The notes beneath the pieces were generated by a model. The model saw only the letters and a list, made by a program, of their open reading frames with translations. It searched no databases and was not told the DNA's origin. DNA of 64,000 bases. It comes from Epiperipatus broadwayi (Eukaryota; Onychophora; Udeonychophora; Euonychophora; Peripatidae). Where the stretch lies: assembly GCA_028023455.1 (NCBI GenBank), contig JAQFVV010006311.1:2960147-3024146 (forward strand), written 5' to 3'. Both the position numbers and the translations under genes were made by a program. Positions 23,881 through 36,494 of the stretch are shown one piece after another. The stretch's first letter is position 1, and every line of letters starts with the position of its first letter.

Positions 23881-24189
23881 ATGAGCAGTTGAAGTATGCA
23901 AAGTCTTAGACATTGTTTTCAGTGATGAAAACATTTATTTAACGGGTTTTTAAGCAGTACAGTCAATAAACAATTCTTTGGAAAATAAAATGCTGACAAT
24001 CCAAGTTAGAGATTACTTTGCATTCTTGGCATAATCATAGAATGAAGTAGAAAGCGTGGTCTAAAAATGATATATCTTGCAATAACTGTCTATGTTGTCA
24101 TGCTGGAAAATTACTGATTTAAATAATGGAACTAGTTTTATCATGGGTAATGCAAATGACAGCAAAGGGTGGAGTAATGTTATAAAATA

Positions 24190-25100
24190 ACTATTTCAAG
24201 TTTATTTGTTGTAAATTTTTAAAGACATGAATATAGGAATATTATTGTAACTAAGGAATTGTCAAGATTTAAATATAGATGTGTCTGTTCTTCAAGAAAC
24301 TAATTTTTCAGAAGGAAGTTTTATTGAATAGTTAAATGGTTAAAAGTTTTTTGAAAAACAATTCATTGAATTAAAATAAACTTAATGATTATTGAAATTT
24401 GCCACATGGGATCTCACATGTTATGTTTTATTTTTAGAATTATTATACATATCATTGAAAAATTAATGATATTAAAAATGGAATTGTGCAATGATTTTTA
24501 TATTCATTTATAAGTATTTGTGTCTATTGCTTGAGTCAATAAATTTAAAGAAAGAAACTTGTTGTTTCAGCATGAACAGCTGTATTATATCAATACCTAT
24601 GAAAGTGATTTTTTTTTTTTTGATGTTTTTAAATTATTAGAAATAATGGTATTGGCTTAGAACATATCAATTAAATGGCATGGATATTACGTTTAATGAA
24701 GCTACATAGGAAATTGAATACAACTCTATAGATTATGTTATGCTTAGAAGACAGAGTTTAAATAAAACAGTATTATATGTGGAAATTGATGGATAGATTA
24801 TTGAAGTTAATATGAAATTGATATTAAAAAAGTTTTTGTCTTCTAAATTTATTCATTAGAATTATTTATTTCTTCTGCTAATGATTAGTTGCTAAGCTCT
24901 AAAATTTTCAATTTGCATTTTCAAATTTGTTATTTTATTAAAGGAATAAAATTATTGTGAGGTGTGCATTGGAAATATATATGTAAAAAAGAACAATTCT
25001 GATTGGTATTCTGTCAATGATTTTATTAGAAATTCATTTTATTATTCTATGCTGGAGTCTATGCAAGTACTAATAATGAATGAAAAACAGGTGGTAGTAT
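24190..25100 (+). pseudogene. Possible LINE relic, very decayed
   Basis: A frame near 24250-24320 reads CQDLNIDVSVLQETNFSEGS, reminiscent of the LQETH strand of LINE endonucleases. A later stretch (about 24680-24790) gives IEYNSIDYVMLRRQSLNKTV. Stops are frequent and no catalytic motif survives, so this is a weak call. Confidence 0.2.
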
Positions 25101-25693
25101 TAAACCACCTAAGGTCGATTTCTAGCTGTTAGTAAATTTATTTATAATAAAATAATCAACGTTTTTGCACAATTAGCAAATGATAAAATATTCACAGTTG
25201 TCAATTATTGAACAGCAAATGCCTTTATACATTCTTACATTTATTCTGTCTGATGGTGATCATGTGATGTTTATTAATTAATATTGAGAATCTTTCTTTT
25301 TTAATAATAACAAAACTCTATATCAGTAAAATTAAAAGTTTATTTATGAGTCAAGACATTATCAATTATATTCTGATTATTTATTGATGATACAATGCGA
25401 TTGTAAATAAAGTATATATATATAAAAGATAGCTAATTAAAATTTTACAGCAAAAATTTATTCTAAACTTATATCAATAAAAAAAAAATCATTTGAAAAC
25501 ATATAAGATCATCATTTTTAGTATTTCTTTTTATGTATTAGAAAAATTTCAGTTTCGAACAAAACATTTTTAGATGTCATTATATTTATTCAATTATGCT
25601 ATTGGAGAAACATTAAATATAACTTTAATCCTTTTTTGGTGCAAAACATTTTTGTCATAGGCAAATGTTATATATTTTTAAGCCAATAAATAT

Positions 25694-26030
25694 CACATGA
25701 TCACCATTTCTTATTCTTCCTCTTAACTGTTATTAAAACAGGCAAAACTCTCTATATGTATTGCCACTCAGTGCAAGCCAGAGTAATCAATGAATACCAG
25801 AAAGCTTGTGCATAAAATCCCCAATCTAGTGCTTACTCATCCAATATTCCCAGACTAATTTCTGGCATGTGGCCTTCATCAGTGAGGAGCCTTGAATCTG
25901 AGAGCACTGCACCTAGATCTTAGGATCTAATGCAACCCTCCAGCAGCCATCTTTTATCTCTACTTAACTACAAAACTATGAAACTTAAATTGAAAACATC
26001 TTAATACGTATAGAGAGTTTTGCCTGTTAT
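25694..26030. mobile_element. Hammerhead-bearing repeat, family B, second member
   Basis: A minus-strand unit homologous to that at 15786-16028, ending at the left in AAAACAGGCAAAACTC. A short inverted stub GAGAGTTTTGCCTGTTA near 26010 completes the hairpin. The unit carries CACTGCACCTAGATCTTAGG, also present in the other member. It lies in XDH intron 1, about 570 bp before the next exon. Confidence 0.7.
25839..25897 (-). ncRNA. Hammerhead-like ribozyme
   Basis: Minus-strand fold with ATTCAA/TTGGAT outer helix, TCCTCA/TGGGAA inner helix (one mismatch), core CTGATGA, stem II GGC-CACAT-GCC flanked by an A-A mismatch at 10.1-11.1, GAAA and GTC. The core is consensus apart from the closing pair of stem II. 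Confidence 0.65.
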
Positions 26031-26595
26031 GTATTTTTAATGTATATTTCAATTTCAGAATTTATCATAATTTATTACATTTCTATAATAGAAATAAAAT
26101 ATTTTTTTAATTCTGAAATATTTATGTTGTTTCATATTTTTTGGTCTTATTATATTAATTTTATTTATGACTAATATGATTTTAAATATTTTCATGAAAA
26201 CATGTGCTTTTTACATGTACATACAATTTTCTATATGCATTATGTAAATTACGTTAATACTTTCATAACAAAGCATGCACACACGTATACAGTACATGAG
26301 ATTTTATTTCAAAAATAAACATATCAAAATGGTAATCTGATTTATGACTGCTATTGTATATAAGCATTTACTAACCATTCAGTTATAAGTCATTTTGCAT
26401 GCTCTTGTAGTAGATAATAATCAAGTAATGGCTGTGTTAAACTTTATTAATAGTATATTGTCTTATGAATATTTGTATTTTCATTTCATATATGAAATTT
26501 ATTATATACATTATATATGTCCATTACATATACACATATATGTATATCCCTATAATTTAAAAAATAAGAATTCTTTAATTTCTTTGATGTATTAG

Positions 26596-26850
26596 ATGGT
26601 AAGATGTGATTTAGTACTAGACCTTGGAGAGAGTTTGAATCCAGCCATTGATGTTGGTCAAATTGAGGGAGGGTTTTTGCAAGCATATGGCATGGTTACT
26701 CTTGAACAATGGAAAATTTCAGATACTGGTATAATTTTGACTAGAGGTCCAGGTTCCTACAAAATACCTACTATCTATGATATTCCATCTCAATTTTATT
26801 TGCATTTTTTGAAAGGAGTGGGAAATAAAAATGGATTATTTTCCAGTAAG
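26596..26850 (+). CDS. XDH/aldehyde oxidase-like gene, penultimate exon
   Basis: Eighty-five codons of the molybdenum domain. DLVLDLGESLNPAIDVGQ and IEGGFLQAYGMVTLE match the family block that wraps the cofactor. LTRGPGSYKIPTIYDIP and FYLHFLKGVGNKNGLFSSK match the substrate-channel region (family: TRGPGMYKIPAFGDIP...ASK). The exon is bounded by TTAG at 26592-26595 and a donor AAG/GTAAAT at 26850, both phase 0, and joins in frame with the exons on either side. The first codon ATG is internal, not a start: the protein continues from ...CLTGDHQ. There are no stops or frameshifts, consistent with an expressed gene. Members oxidise purines or aldehydes by hydroxylation at a Mo-OH centre; this fragment does not decide the substrate. 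Confidence 0.93.
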
Positions 26851-26940
26851 GTAAATTTTAAATGCTAAATTAAAAGTTTATACTCTATTTATTTGATTGT
26901 AATTTGTATGTCAAATGATGTTTTATATTTTTACTATTAT

Positions 26941-26978
26941 ACACACACACACACTACACACACACACACACACACAAG
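26941..26978 (+). repeat. CA microsatellite
   Basis: Two ACACAC runs split by CT, about 90 bp after the exon. The overlapping minus-strand frame is an artefact. Confidence 0.9.
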
Positions 26979-29375
26979 TAAAAGATCTTGTGCTGTAATT
27001 AATACATCTTTCTGCCATAATTAAACCTGGAATTGGAATTAAAGTAAGATTAGAATTAAAGTTTTTGTAGATAGCTGATAGTTTTGAAAGAAGTTTATAT
27101 TTTTTAAAATGTAAACTGATTATACCCACCACAGATAGTCTACAGATAGTTATGTAATTACTGGTATGAAAGTAGGTATCTAACTATTCTTAAATAGAGA
27201 AAAATATTAGTGGGAAGAAAATAAAGTTCTGTATCAACTGGCAGTTGACTGCTAATGAGTAATATCTTGGTTATAATGTTTTATCTTCTATAGTAAGAAG
27301 ATAAAAGAATCTTTAAATATTCTCTTTCTATCAAAGGGCTAGATAATAGCTTCTCACATAGAAACAGTGAAAGAGAAGACATTATTCACCAGGCTTATCA
27401 AATTATAGTTAAGAATTTGACTAATTTATTGCCTTATTTTATGTTCTAGTTAAAAATAGCTATATAACTATTTATGACTAATATTAAATGATTAATCTGT
27501 ATTAATAACATGTGATCTAAAAAAAATCAAGATTTATTTGTCTTGAATTCAAACCTATATTATGGACTTGGCAGATGGATATGTTACCATTGTAGCATGA
27601 GACTGATATAAATAGTTTTGTAAAATTAATCAAACTGTACACATGTAATTTTTAATCAGAACTTAATTTTTTAAACATTAATATCATGATGATGTAGAAT
27701 GCCGATCTTTTTTCTACAGCCCATCTGCAAGAAGCATGCACCTATGAATTCAATAAATTATGCTTAAAAAAATATACTTATAACAAATATTGGGTTAGTA
27801 TCCATAAAATACTTTAAGTGCCACCTATATTTTTTATAGGAAGATCTTCCTTCAACTGGAAAGAACTCTAAAAATTATTTTTAAATAATTATATTTAAAT
27901 CAGACTCGAAGAACTTGTATTAAACATCAGATGACCAATTATTTTTTAAATATTTTTCATCTCTTTAAAGTTTTTTGCTTCTATCTCAAACAAGGTATAA
28001 TTTACTTTGTTTCAAATCAAATACCCAAGCAAACCACCTACATTCGAAATGTTTAATCAACATTTAATATTTTATTGATGCCAAGTCAAAAAATATTTCA
28101 TTAATGTAGAAGCAAAGAGATTAGTTTTGCTTAACTCATAAATCTTATTATTGTTTAGGAATTTTCTAATATATGATACGTTTCTTCATACCTTATATGA
28201 ATTCAATTTCCAATTATGGAATTTGCTTTAAGTACTCAGAATTACAAACCACTCACTCATAACAGTGATTAAAAGAGTGATTAAAGACATACTGAATATT
28301 TGAAAAGATTATGAATGAATTCCTTTTATTCTTTGAGAATAATAAAAGTATTTCTAAAGGTTGGAACAAAATCAATCAAGTTAGTTTTAATTATTATTCA
28401 GCAGACTTTGAAAGTGCTAAAAACTACATTAATGATGCAAAAAGGTAAAAATAAAAAGTTGGGAATTTTTTTTAAAGAACCAGTTAATTAGCTCACTTTT
28501 ATTGGAAAGATGGATATGGAATAATGTCTATGAAAACTATCACTGCACAGTCAATGAAATTTCCAATAAGATATACAAAATATAAACTCAGAATTAACTT
28601 GGAATAGAAACAAAACTATAGGTTCTCTTTCACAGTATTTTTTTAACCTAAATACTATAAAACATTAGATAAATGATATGATTTGTGACTATTTAAATCA
28701 AAAAATATTTCTTAAGATAGTAATTATTTTTCACTATTCAAAAAACTTAGGATTGAACATCAAAGCATAATTCACAAATCTACTCAGTAGCATGAAACTG
28801 AAGCTGTGTTCTATAAATATAAAGAAAGACCAAAAATTGTTCTCAGTTATTATTTTCTTTACAAGATTTTGAAAGAATTACCTTAAGAATTTCCAGTAGT
28901 TAACAACTGATTATCATTAGAGCAGATTGCAATCTTATCAAGGAGATGCTATTGTGATCAGTTTTTTTTTTAACAACCATCATAAGTAAAGGCTTTTAAA
29001 TGAATCAGAAACTAGGGCTGTTTTTCATCAAATCTCAGTTTACGATTGTTTGAAAAAATAATATAACAAAAACTTAAATTTTTTAAAGGCAAAAAGTTTG
29101 ATTTACTTGACAAAAAATTATCTGATTAAAAAAAAAAAAAAACATTAACTAAACGAAAATCATATCAAACACAAATTTTTAAAATAATCTCTCTTATCTA
29201 TCTTTTTTCCTTACATATTCAATACTAATCTTTCAAAAGAAAATATACAATTTACTTATGTTAAAAACACTGTCTTGGCTTAAAAATAGAAAACCTTAAT
29301 TAAAAAATTTTTTTTGTCAAAGTTTGGAAACTCATTACAATAGTATATTCAATTTTTCATATTATAAGTGAATTT
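26979..29375. other. Intronic AT-rich sequence
   Basis: Intron 2 of the XDH-like gene. Nothing recognised: frames are short and stops dense. Confidence 0.45.
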
Positions 29376-32300
29376 TTGGTCATCATCATCATCATCATCA
29401 TCAACCATTATCAATCCACTGCAGGAGAAAGGTCTTTTCCAAGTTCAAGGCATCTTCTCCGATCTTTAGCTTCTCTTCTCCACATCAACCCTGCACACTT
29501 TCTTATTTCATCCATCCATCTCACATGTGGTCTCTTTCTGGGTCTTTTACAATCTTTTGGAATCCAGTTTAAGATTTCAATTGTCCATCTATTATCATCT
29601 CTTCTAGCAATATATCCAGCCCAACTCCACTTCAATCTTTTAATTTTTTCAATGAGATCAGTAACACCTGTTTGTTCTCTTACCCATATATTGCGTTTTC
29701 GATCTCTTCTTGTTACTCCCAACATGCATCTCTCCATACTTGTTTAAGTGGTCTGAAGTCTCTATTGCTCTTCTATTAAGTGTCCAAGTCTCAGATCCAT
29801 AAGTAAAAACTGGTAAAACACACTTGTTAAAAACCTTCCTTTTCAAACACAGGCATATTTCCTTTTAGCATCAAGTTATTTCTACCAAAAGCACTCCAAC
29901 CAAGTTTAATTCTATGATTAACTTTCCATCTCTATTAATAATCTGATCAAGGTATTTGTAGCTGTTAACTTCTTCTAACTCATCATAATCAATCTTTATT
30001 TTCATATTTTGAGAAAATCCATTGAACATTATTTTAGTCTTTTTAACATTTATCTTTAGTCTACTTTCCCACTTTCATCTGATAACTCCTGCAACATTTC
30101 CTGAAGCTCTGAAACATTATTTGCAAAAACAACTACATCATCTGCAAAATCTAAATGACTTAAATAATCTCCATTTAGTTTCCCATTTTAATCCACAAAA
30201 TACTTCTTGCAGCACTGCTGTAAAAAGTTTTGGAGATATGGAGTCACCTTGTCTTACACCCTTCTCAATGTTGACTTTCCCAGTATCATTATGTAATCTA
30301 ATTGTTGCTGTTGCATTTTTATAAATATTCTTTAAAATATGACAATATCCTGGATCTATACCTTGATGATCCAATGCTTTAATCACTGAAGAAATGTTTA
30401 TAGAATCAAATGCCTTTTCATAATCTACAAATCCAAAACATAATGGCAACTCATATTCATTTGTCCTTTCTATAACTTCTCTCAATACCTGGATATGATC
30501 TACTGTACTAAAACCACTTTTAAATCCAGCTTGTTCTCTTAGTTGGTGGAAATCCAATGTTCTCTGTAGACGAGTTGTAATTATCTTGGTAAAAATTTTG
30601 TATAAAACTGATAAAAGGCTGATAGGTCTGTAATTTTTAATATCTTCTTCCAATCATCTGGTACATCTTTATCATTTAGACATTTGGTATATAACTTTGC
30701 TAAAAAATTTTCTATTTCTTCACCTGCTTCTTTTAATATATCAATTATAATTCCATCATTACCTGGAGCCTTTCCTTTCTTCATACATTTAATTGCATGT
30801 CTCACTTCTTCATTTAAAATTCTGGGCAATTCGGAAGATATAATAGATATAGGAGGTACTTGTTCTTTATTACTATATAATTCTTGATAAAAGTCTTCTA
30901 CCCATTTCATGATGTCATCTCTCTTTTTAGTAATAATTCCATCTTTTTTTCTTATTGCAGATATAAATTTCCTACCAATACCAAAATGTTGTTTTACATT
31001 CTTGAGACTTTTATTTTCTTCTACAGCTTTCCTTGCTAGTTCACAGTTATACTTTCTTATATCATTTTCAACTCTTTTCCACACCATTTTACAAAATTCG
31101 AGATATTCAATCCTTTTTAATGCATCATTTTTGTATATCTTCATATTCCTTCTTTTCTTCATAAATTCTCTAGTCTCAGTAGAAATTTTATTGGTCAATT
31201 GCTGCTTTTTTCTACCAGCTATCTTTGTTGCAGTTTTTAAAAGTGTATCAGTTATTTTCATATTAATTTTATTCAAATCTGAATCATGTTCAAAATCTAC
31301 TAATACTTGAAACCGATTTGTAAGTTCTAATTTAAATTCATTAGAATGTTTCTGAAGATTAGGAATATCAACTGTAAATATTGTTTTTCTTAATAATTTT
31401 TGTCTCTCTAGTTTTGCATTAACACATATCTTACATCTTACTAATCGATGATCACTTCCTGTGTTAAATTTATTAAGAACATTACAATCTTGAAATATGT
31501 ATTTTCTGTTAGTCAAAATATAATCCAATTCTGCTGTACCTTCATTTGGATGCTTCCATGTCCATTTCCTTTTAACATTTTTCTCAAAAAAAGAATTCAT
31601 AATATAAAGTTGTTTTTTTTCTGCAAACTCCACAAGTCTATGTCCTCTCTCATTTCTATTACCATAACCAAAATTACCTACAGCACTTTCATCTTTCATT
31701 TGTTTACCAATTCTAGCATTAAAGTCTCCCATAACAATTTTAAAATGTTGTTTACTCTGATCAAAAGCCTTTTGTACATCCATATAAAAATCTTCTACTA
31801 CTTCATCACTATGAGAACTTGTTGGGGCATAAACCTGAATTATCTGCATTTGGTATCTGCTATTAAGTTGTATAACTAATCTTGCCACTCTGTCTGATAC
31901 ACCATCAATCTCCACAATGTTGTTCTTCCACTTTTTATTTATAATGAATCCTACTCCACTTGTATTTCCAATATTTGTGCCTTTATAATAGAGTACATGT
32001 CCACTTTTTAAATCAATTGTCTCTTCACCTTTTCTTCTAACTTCACAAAGTCCAATAATGTTCCATTTAATATAAGACAGTTCTTCTTCTAATTCTTGCA
32101 ATCTTCCTTTACTTGAAAGTGATCTGTAGTTGTAAGTACCTAAATAAAAAGTCATCATCAAATGGCAGCCTGGGTCTGCAATCAGTGGATTCTTAGCACC
32201 CTCCACCTTCAGACACCAACCACTGCCTTGGTTGGTGACTTTATAGCCTTCTGGGAATAAGGGCCATGATTTATTTTTGTCTGTCATAATTGTATATATA

Positions 32301-32617
32301 TATTGGGAAAATATTTATCATTTAAACAAACATTCATTCTGCCTTACCAGGCAACTGAGAAGAAAGACCATAGTGTTTCTTGATCTTAAATTCAGAGGTA
32401 AAAAGCCAATAGACTCACCACACTAGTTAATGCCTGTTGGTGAGCAGCCCCTCCATGTTCATATACTAAATGAATAATCACATAGTAATAACAGCTGCAA
32501 TGACAAGAACGTATAGTGGACATTAGGAATTTGTCCTGCTCGGTTCCTTTAAGGCCTCCAAGAGGAATCAAAGGGTCTCCTTTCAGTTAATAGCAATCTC
32601 CTTTCTGCAGCCGAATT
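29376..32617 (-). mobile_element. RTE-clade LINE, nearly full length
   Basis: About 3.2 kb inserted opposite to the host gene in intron 2. The 5' end lies near 32617, where a GC-richer leader starts (GGCTGCAGAAAGGAGATTGC on the minus strand). The same leader recurs at 45108 in a second copy. The 3' end runs into a GAT trinucleotide tail (29380-29403), the short simple-repeat tail typical of RTE elements. The coding part is described in its own entry. Confidence 0.85.
29411..32287 (-). pseudogene. RTE LINE endonuclease-reverse transcriptase, frameshifted
   Basis: From 32287 a 568-codon frame encodes an exonuclease-endonuclease-phosphatase endonuclease (GTYNYRSLSSKGRL, GLCEVRRKGEETI, IVMGDFNARIG, LDYILTNRK, GSDHRLV), a connector, and the start of the RT (KAPGNDGIIIDILKEAG). 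A frameshift at about 30640 moves to a frame carrying NYRPISLLSVLYKIF, FVDYEKAFDSI and GVRQGDSISPKLF. A second break precedes FADDVVVFANN near 30150, the catalytic box. After more breaks, YGSETWTLNRRAI and WSWAGYIARRDDNRW with a final WMDEIRKCAGLMWRREA form the usual RTE C-terminus. The family copies itself by nicking DNA and priming reverse transcription there. All motifs remain recognisable, so this is a relatively young but inactive copy. Confidence 0.88.
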
Positions 32618-33586
32618 TTTGGTACAATAGTATAAATATTCTTCTTATCATAATCTTAATTTTTTTTTCATCTATTAAAAAATTAGATCTAAAATTAATT
32701 GTTGGAATGGTTTCATTAACTCTCACATACTGTTTATGAAAGTAGTATATCTAAACAAAGTGTTCTTGACAAACTTGCAGAGAATTAAATATTATTTGAA
32801 GACATATTGCTTTCTTGTTTCTTTCATTGATTGATGGATCTTAACATATATCTACCCCAATTAACTGAAAATGTATAAAACATTAAGTAGACCTTAAAAG
32901 TTTTTATTTATCTAAGCAAAATTTCATGTTTACATGAATGCAGAGATGTTTTTAACAATTCTGCGTCACCAAGCTAAAATGTTTTGTTTATTTGGAAGTT
33001 TTGTCTTAGTCCCTTTTTTCTCTTAGTGATAACAATAGCAGCTAATTATTAATAAACGACAATTTATAATAAATGTTTTTTAAAAAATAACTTAATCTTC
33101 AGATTTTAATTTTATTAGACTATTATTTATGTTAAATATATTTTTCGACTTTTACAGTATCCTAAATATACACTGTGTATGTGTATAAACATTATATTAA
33201 GCTTCATTGTTGCTTAATGTAGTCACTATTAATATGTGCATACACTTAAGAAAGCTGATATCGCTTTATCAATTAGAACTTTTATGAAATTAAAGACTAT
33301 TTGTGATTCTTGTAAACTTATAAATTAATGATATACTATTATATGGTTTTAATTATTTAATTTTATTCATATATATATTTAATTTTACTTGATTCAATTA
33401 TATAATATTGACATGTAAAATTATTAACATGTTTATATAAAATAGATAGAGAATAAAGAGAAAGAGAAAAAAAAGAAAAGTATATTATTTCGCATTAGAA
33501 GATTTAATCATGTACATAGAATGTACATAAACTCTTTGACACATTACATACACACATTACTTATATATATATTTCTTATTTGATAG
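32618..33586. other. End of XDH intron 2
   Basis: AT-rich, no gene seen. The polypyrimidine/acceptor region TATTTCTTATTTGATAG immediately precedes the last exon. Confidence 0.5.
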
Positions 33587-33772
33587 GGTCCAGGTGAATG
33601 TGGTCTTTGTTTTGCTGGTGGGATTTTGATGTCAATTAAAAATGCAATTTATGCGGCCAGAAGTGATGCTGTTATTAATGATGACTTTCAACTTGATTCG
33701 CCGGCTACTGCGGAGAAAATAAGATTGTCTTGTGATAATAAGTTTAGTTGTAAATCATCATTTAAATTATAA
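33587..33772 (+). CDS. XDH/aldehyde oxidase-like gene, last exon and stop
   Basis: Sixty-one codons and a TAA stop. GPGECGLCFAGGILMSIKNA aligns with the KAVGEPPLFLAASVFFAIKDA block of the family: the GE pair, including the catalytic glutamate next to the molybdenum, is kept, while the prolines after it are replaced by Cys-Gly and the L-F-L motif by L-C-F. AARSDAVINDDF and LDSPATAEKIRLSCDNKF match the conserved C-terminal helix (family: LDSPATPERIRMAC). The length after this block is normal, so the protein ends properly. Acceptor GATAG at 33582-33586, phase 0. The changed PPLF motif, which lines the substrate pocket, suggests a diverged oxidase rather than a classical xanthine dehydrogenase, but this is inference. 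Confidence 0.88.
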   Translation, partial: GPGECGLCFAGGILMSIKNAIYAARSDAVINDDFQLDSPATAEKIRLSCDNKFSCKSSFKL

Positions 33773-34150
33773 TTTTAGTTTACAAACATTCATTTGACTA
33801 AAAAAAAAAGAGAAACAAATGGTGAATTCAGATTATTTTATATATTTATTGATTATTATTTCATTACTTTTTTGAAAGTCTGGTTTCAAATTCCCTCTAA
33901 TTACATCTAGCTTAAAAGTATATATAATATACTTATATATTTAAATATTACTTTATTTTTTTTTTGGGTGTAGAGAATATAATTTATTGCATTTTAATGC
34001 TATTTATAGACAGTTTTATTATGTAGTGAATAGCAACACATTTACTAATGAACTGGCAATGAATCGCATTGACAAATTTCATTATTATAAAAAAATAATA
34101 ATAGATAGTTTTTAAAGCTTTCTATGATCATCTCTCTGCAGAATTGCAGA

Positions 34151-34156
34151 AATAAA
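34151..34156 (+). promoter_or_regulatory. Possible poly(A) signal of the XDH-like gene
   Basis: First clear AATAAA downstream of the stop, about 380 bp away. In sequence this AT-rich it may be chance. Confidence 0.3.
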
Positions 34157-35555
34157 TACTTCACTGCATTATTTACCCTCTGGCAGGTTATCCTGTCTAC
34201 ATGGTAGTCAGTCTGTTTGATAACATAGACTTTAAAGCTTGAAAGTCTGTGTTCAAATCCTCTATATTACATTCAAACTCCAAGTATATGAATTTTTATT
34301 GTATTTCAAAAATATTATACATATGTAATGTTTAATGAAAATTAAAGATAATAGTACATCAATGATAAATGTTTGTTTTTAAAATGTTTTTATTCTCCAC
34401 CTTATTTTTTATACACTAATATTTATTCCATCTATAATTATTTTTAAAATTTTTTTCTCCTAAACTCTGTCGAATATAATTCAGTAATTAGATATTTTTC
34501 AATGGTGATAGTTTTTATATGTTCTATGGTAGTTTTTTTTAGGAACAAAGTATAACATATATTTCCAAAACAATGGTTCCACTGTTTCTTTTAAGATAAA
34601 TTATAATCATATACTCATATTAAACAGCCCAGAAAGTATTTCTTTATGGTAAAACTATAAACATTTGACAAAAAATATTAGATTGTATCAAACAGTAATA
34701 TGTATGATGATGTCACATAATTTGATTATAATTGTCAAATAATCAAACATTCCTTTTTATAAAATAAACTATAAATTAATATCTTTAAATAATGATACAT
34801 TATAGATGGCTCATATTGCAATTGGTTTCTGTTTTGATCACTACATCAAGATATCTATTAACTAAATCAATATTGGATGGCTAGATATTGGCTATAACGC
34901 AGTTATTTAAAAAAAATCATGAGTCTGCTTAGGACATTGCTTATTTACCTGAAAACTATTGACATTGTGATATTCCAAATCATTTATCATAGTATATTAT
35001 ACCCCAATCAGTGTTACAGATAATATATTAATTTATTCTGAGAGGTTTATATACATGCATAAAATTTAGAGATTTTTCTTTTAACTATTTGAATATCATA
35101 CCTGAGAGTAAACAAATGAGTTTTACAGAAATATTTTTAAGATTTCATTTAGTTATTTACTTAGAGTATCAATATGCTTTATATACTTTTACTTACCACC
35201 AGATCAAATATGTTAAAAGTGCATTAAACTTATAACTAATTGAAGTGTATCTATAAAATATCACTTGACTTTCTCTATTTACATTTATATATGTTTTTAA
35301 AAGTTATTTACTTTATTCTCTTCAGAACTATCTATTACAAGTTTATATAATTAATGTAATGCAAGTAGTATTCACATTCTTGAAATATAATATTCATTGA
35401 TTATTTAAGCTTACAACAAATGCTTTGAAACAAATTACTGTGATGTTTTGTATTTCTGATGTGATTGGATGTACCAAGTATTTTCCTATATGTGTCGAAA
35501 ATATCTAAGAATGCCAATATTTGTTTTTGTTCTAACTCTATTGTGAATTTAATTG
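34157..35555. other. Intergenic AT-rich sequence
   Basis: Nothing recognised. Confidence 0.45.
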
Positions 35556-35559
35556 AAGG

Positions 35560-36494
35560 GAATAGCTTATAAACCAAAACAGATCTTTCTATTGATAGTA
35601 TAATGGAATTATTAATTTTCTATATAACAACAATATACTTTCTATACAGTACATAATTCTTTCCAAAAAATCAAGAGAGGGGTATGGCCTCACATTATCA
35701 CCTTTGATTACCAATATTTACATGAATGAACATAAAGCCACAGCCATATCCAACTAAAGTTTGTTTTTGCTATGTTGATGATACATATGTGGTAAGGTAT
35801 GGTCACATGGTAAAGCATTTCTACAAACTTTCTGGAAACATATCAACAATCTATCCCATTCAATTAAATTCACAATAGAGTCAGAACAAAAACAAAAATT
35901 GGCATTCTTAGATGTTCTTGTGGCAAAACTCATGGCAAAATAAAGACTACAATTTACAGAAAACCCACGTATATAGGAAAATACTTAACATATATATCTA
36001 ATCACACCAAAAATACAAAATATGGAGCTATATGATGACTATGGAACAGAGAAAAGGAAGTTTATTCAGAAAACAAGGATTTAGGAAAAGAAACAATCTA
36101 TATAAAAAAAATCTTATGAAAAATGACTAACCAGTAGCTGTCATTAAGAAAACATTAAATAGACAACAAAAAGAACCATCAAAAGAAAAAAAAACCAATT
36201 ATTGGTATGGTAGTCATGCATATCAAACATAGCAGATAAATTACAGAAAATCTGCAATGAGTATAATATCAGAACAGTTTTCCAGAATCATATCACAATA
36301 CAAGGAATTCTAACATCTACAAAGCCTAAATTTGAAATGCTGAAAAGAAAAAAACTGCATTTATAAAATACTATGTGAATGTGAAAGGATGTGTATTGGT
36401 GAGATCAGTTGCCCCATTGAAATGGAACTGCAAGAGCACAAACTGATGATTTGAATAGAGAAAAGAGATGTGTCTAAGGTAGCAGACTACATAT
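35560..36494 (+). pseudogene. Penelope-like element, RT and GIY-YIG part (left piece)
   Basis: A frame-broken Penelope-like retroelement. LSPLITNIYMNE is the motif before the catalytic box, CYVDDTYVV (about 35769) is the box itself, LAFLDVLVAK (about 35905) and IYRKPTYIGKYLTY (about 35960) follow in family order. CIYKILCECERMCIGEIS (about 36356-36410) is the GIY-YIG endonuclease signature with both Tyr-containing motifs partly changed (CIY, CIG). It ends in SKVADYI, where an LTR element is inserted; the protein resumes at 43606. The N-terminal half of the RT is missing or too decayed to see. Several frameshifts make it inactive. Penelope-like elements are the group in which hammerhead ribozymes have been described, which is relevant to the repeats in this window. 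Confidence 0.82.

Noticed and set aside
26596-26598. ATG at the start of the 26596 frame as a gene start
   Set aside because: It is directly preceded by a splice acceptor, and the protein continues from the upstream XDH-like exon in mid-domain.
30909-31310. Plus-strand reading frames over the RTE element
   Set aside because: Shadows of the minus-strand endonuclease-RT; leucine/isoleucine-rich with no motif.
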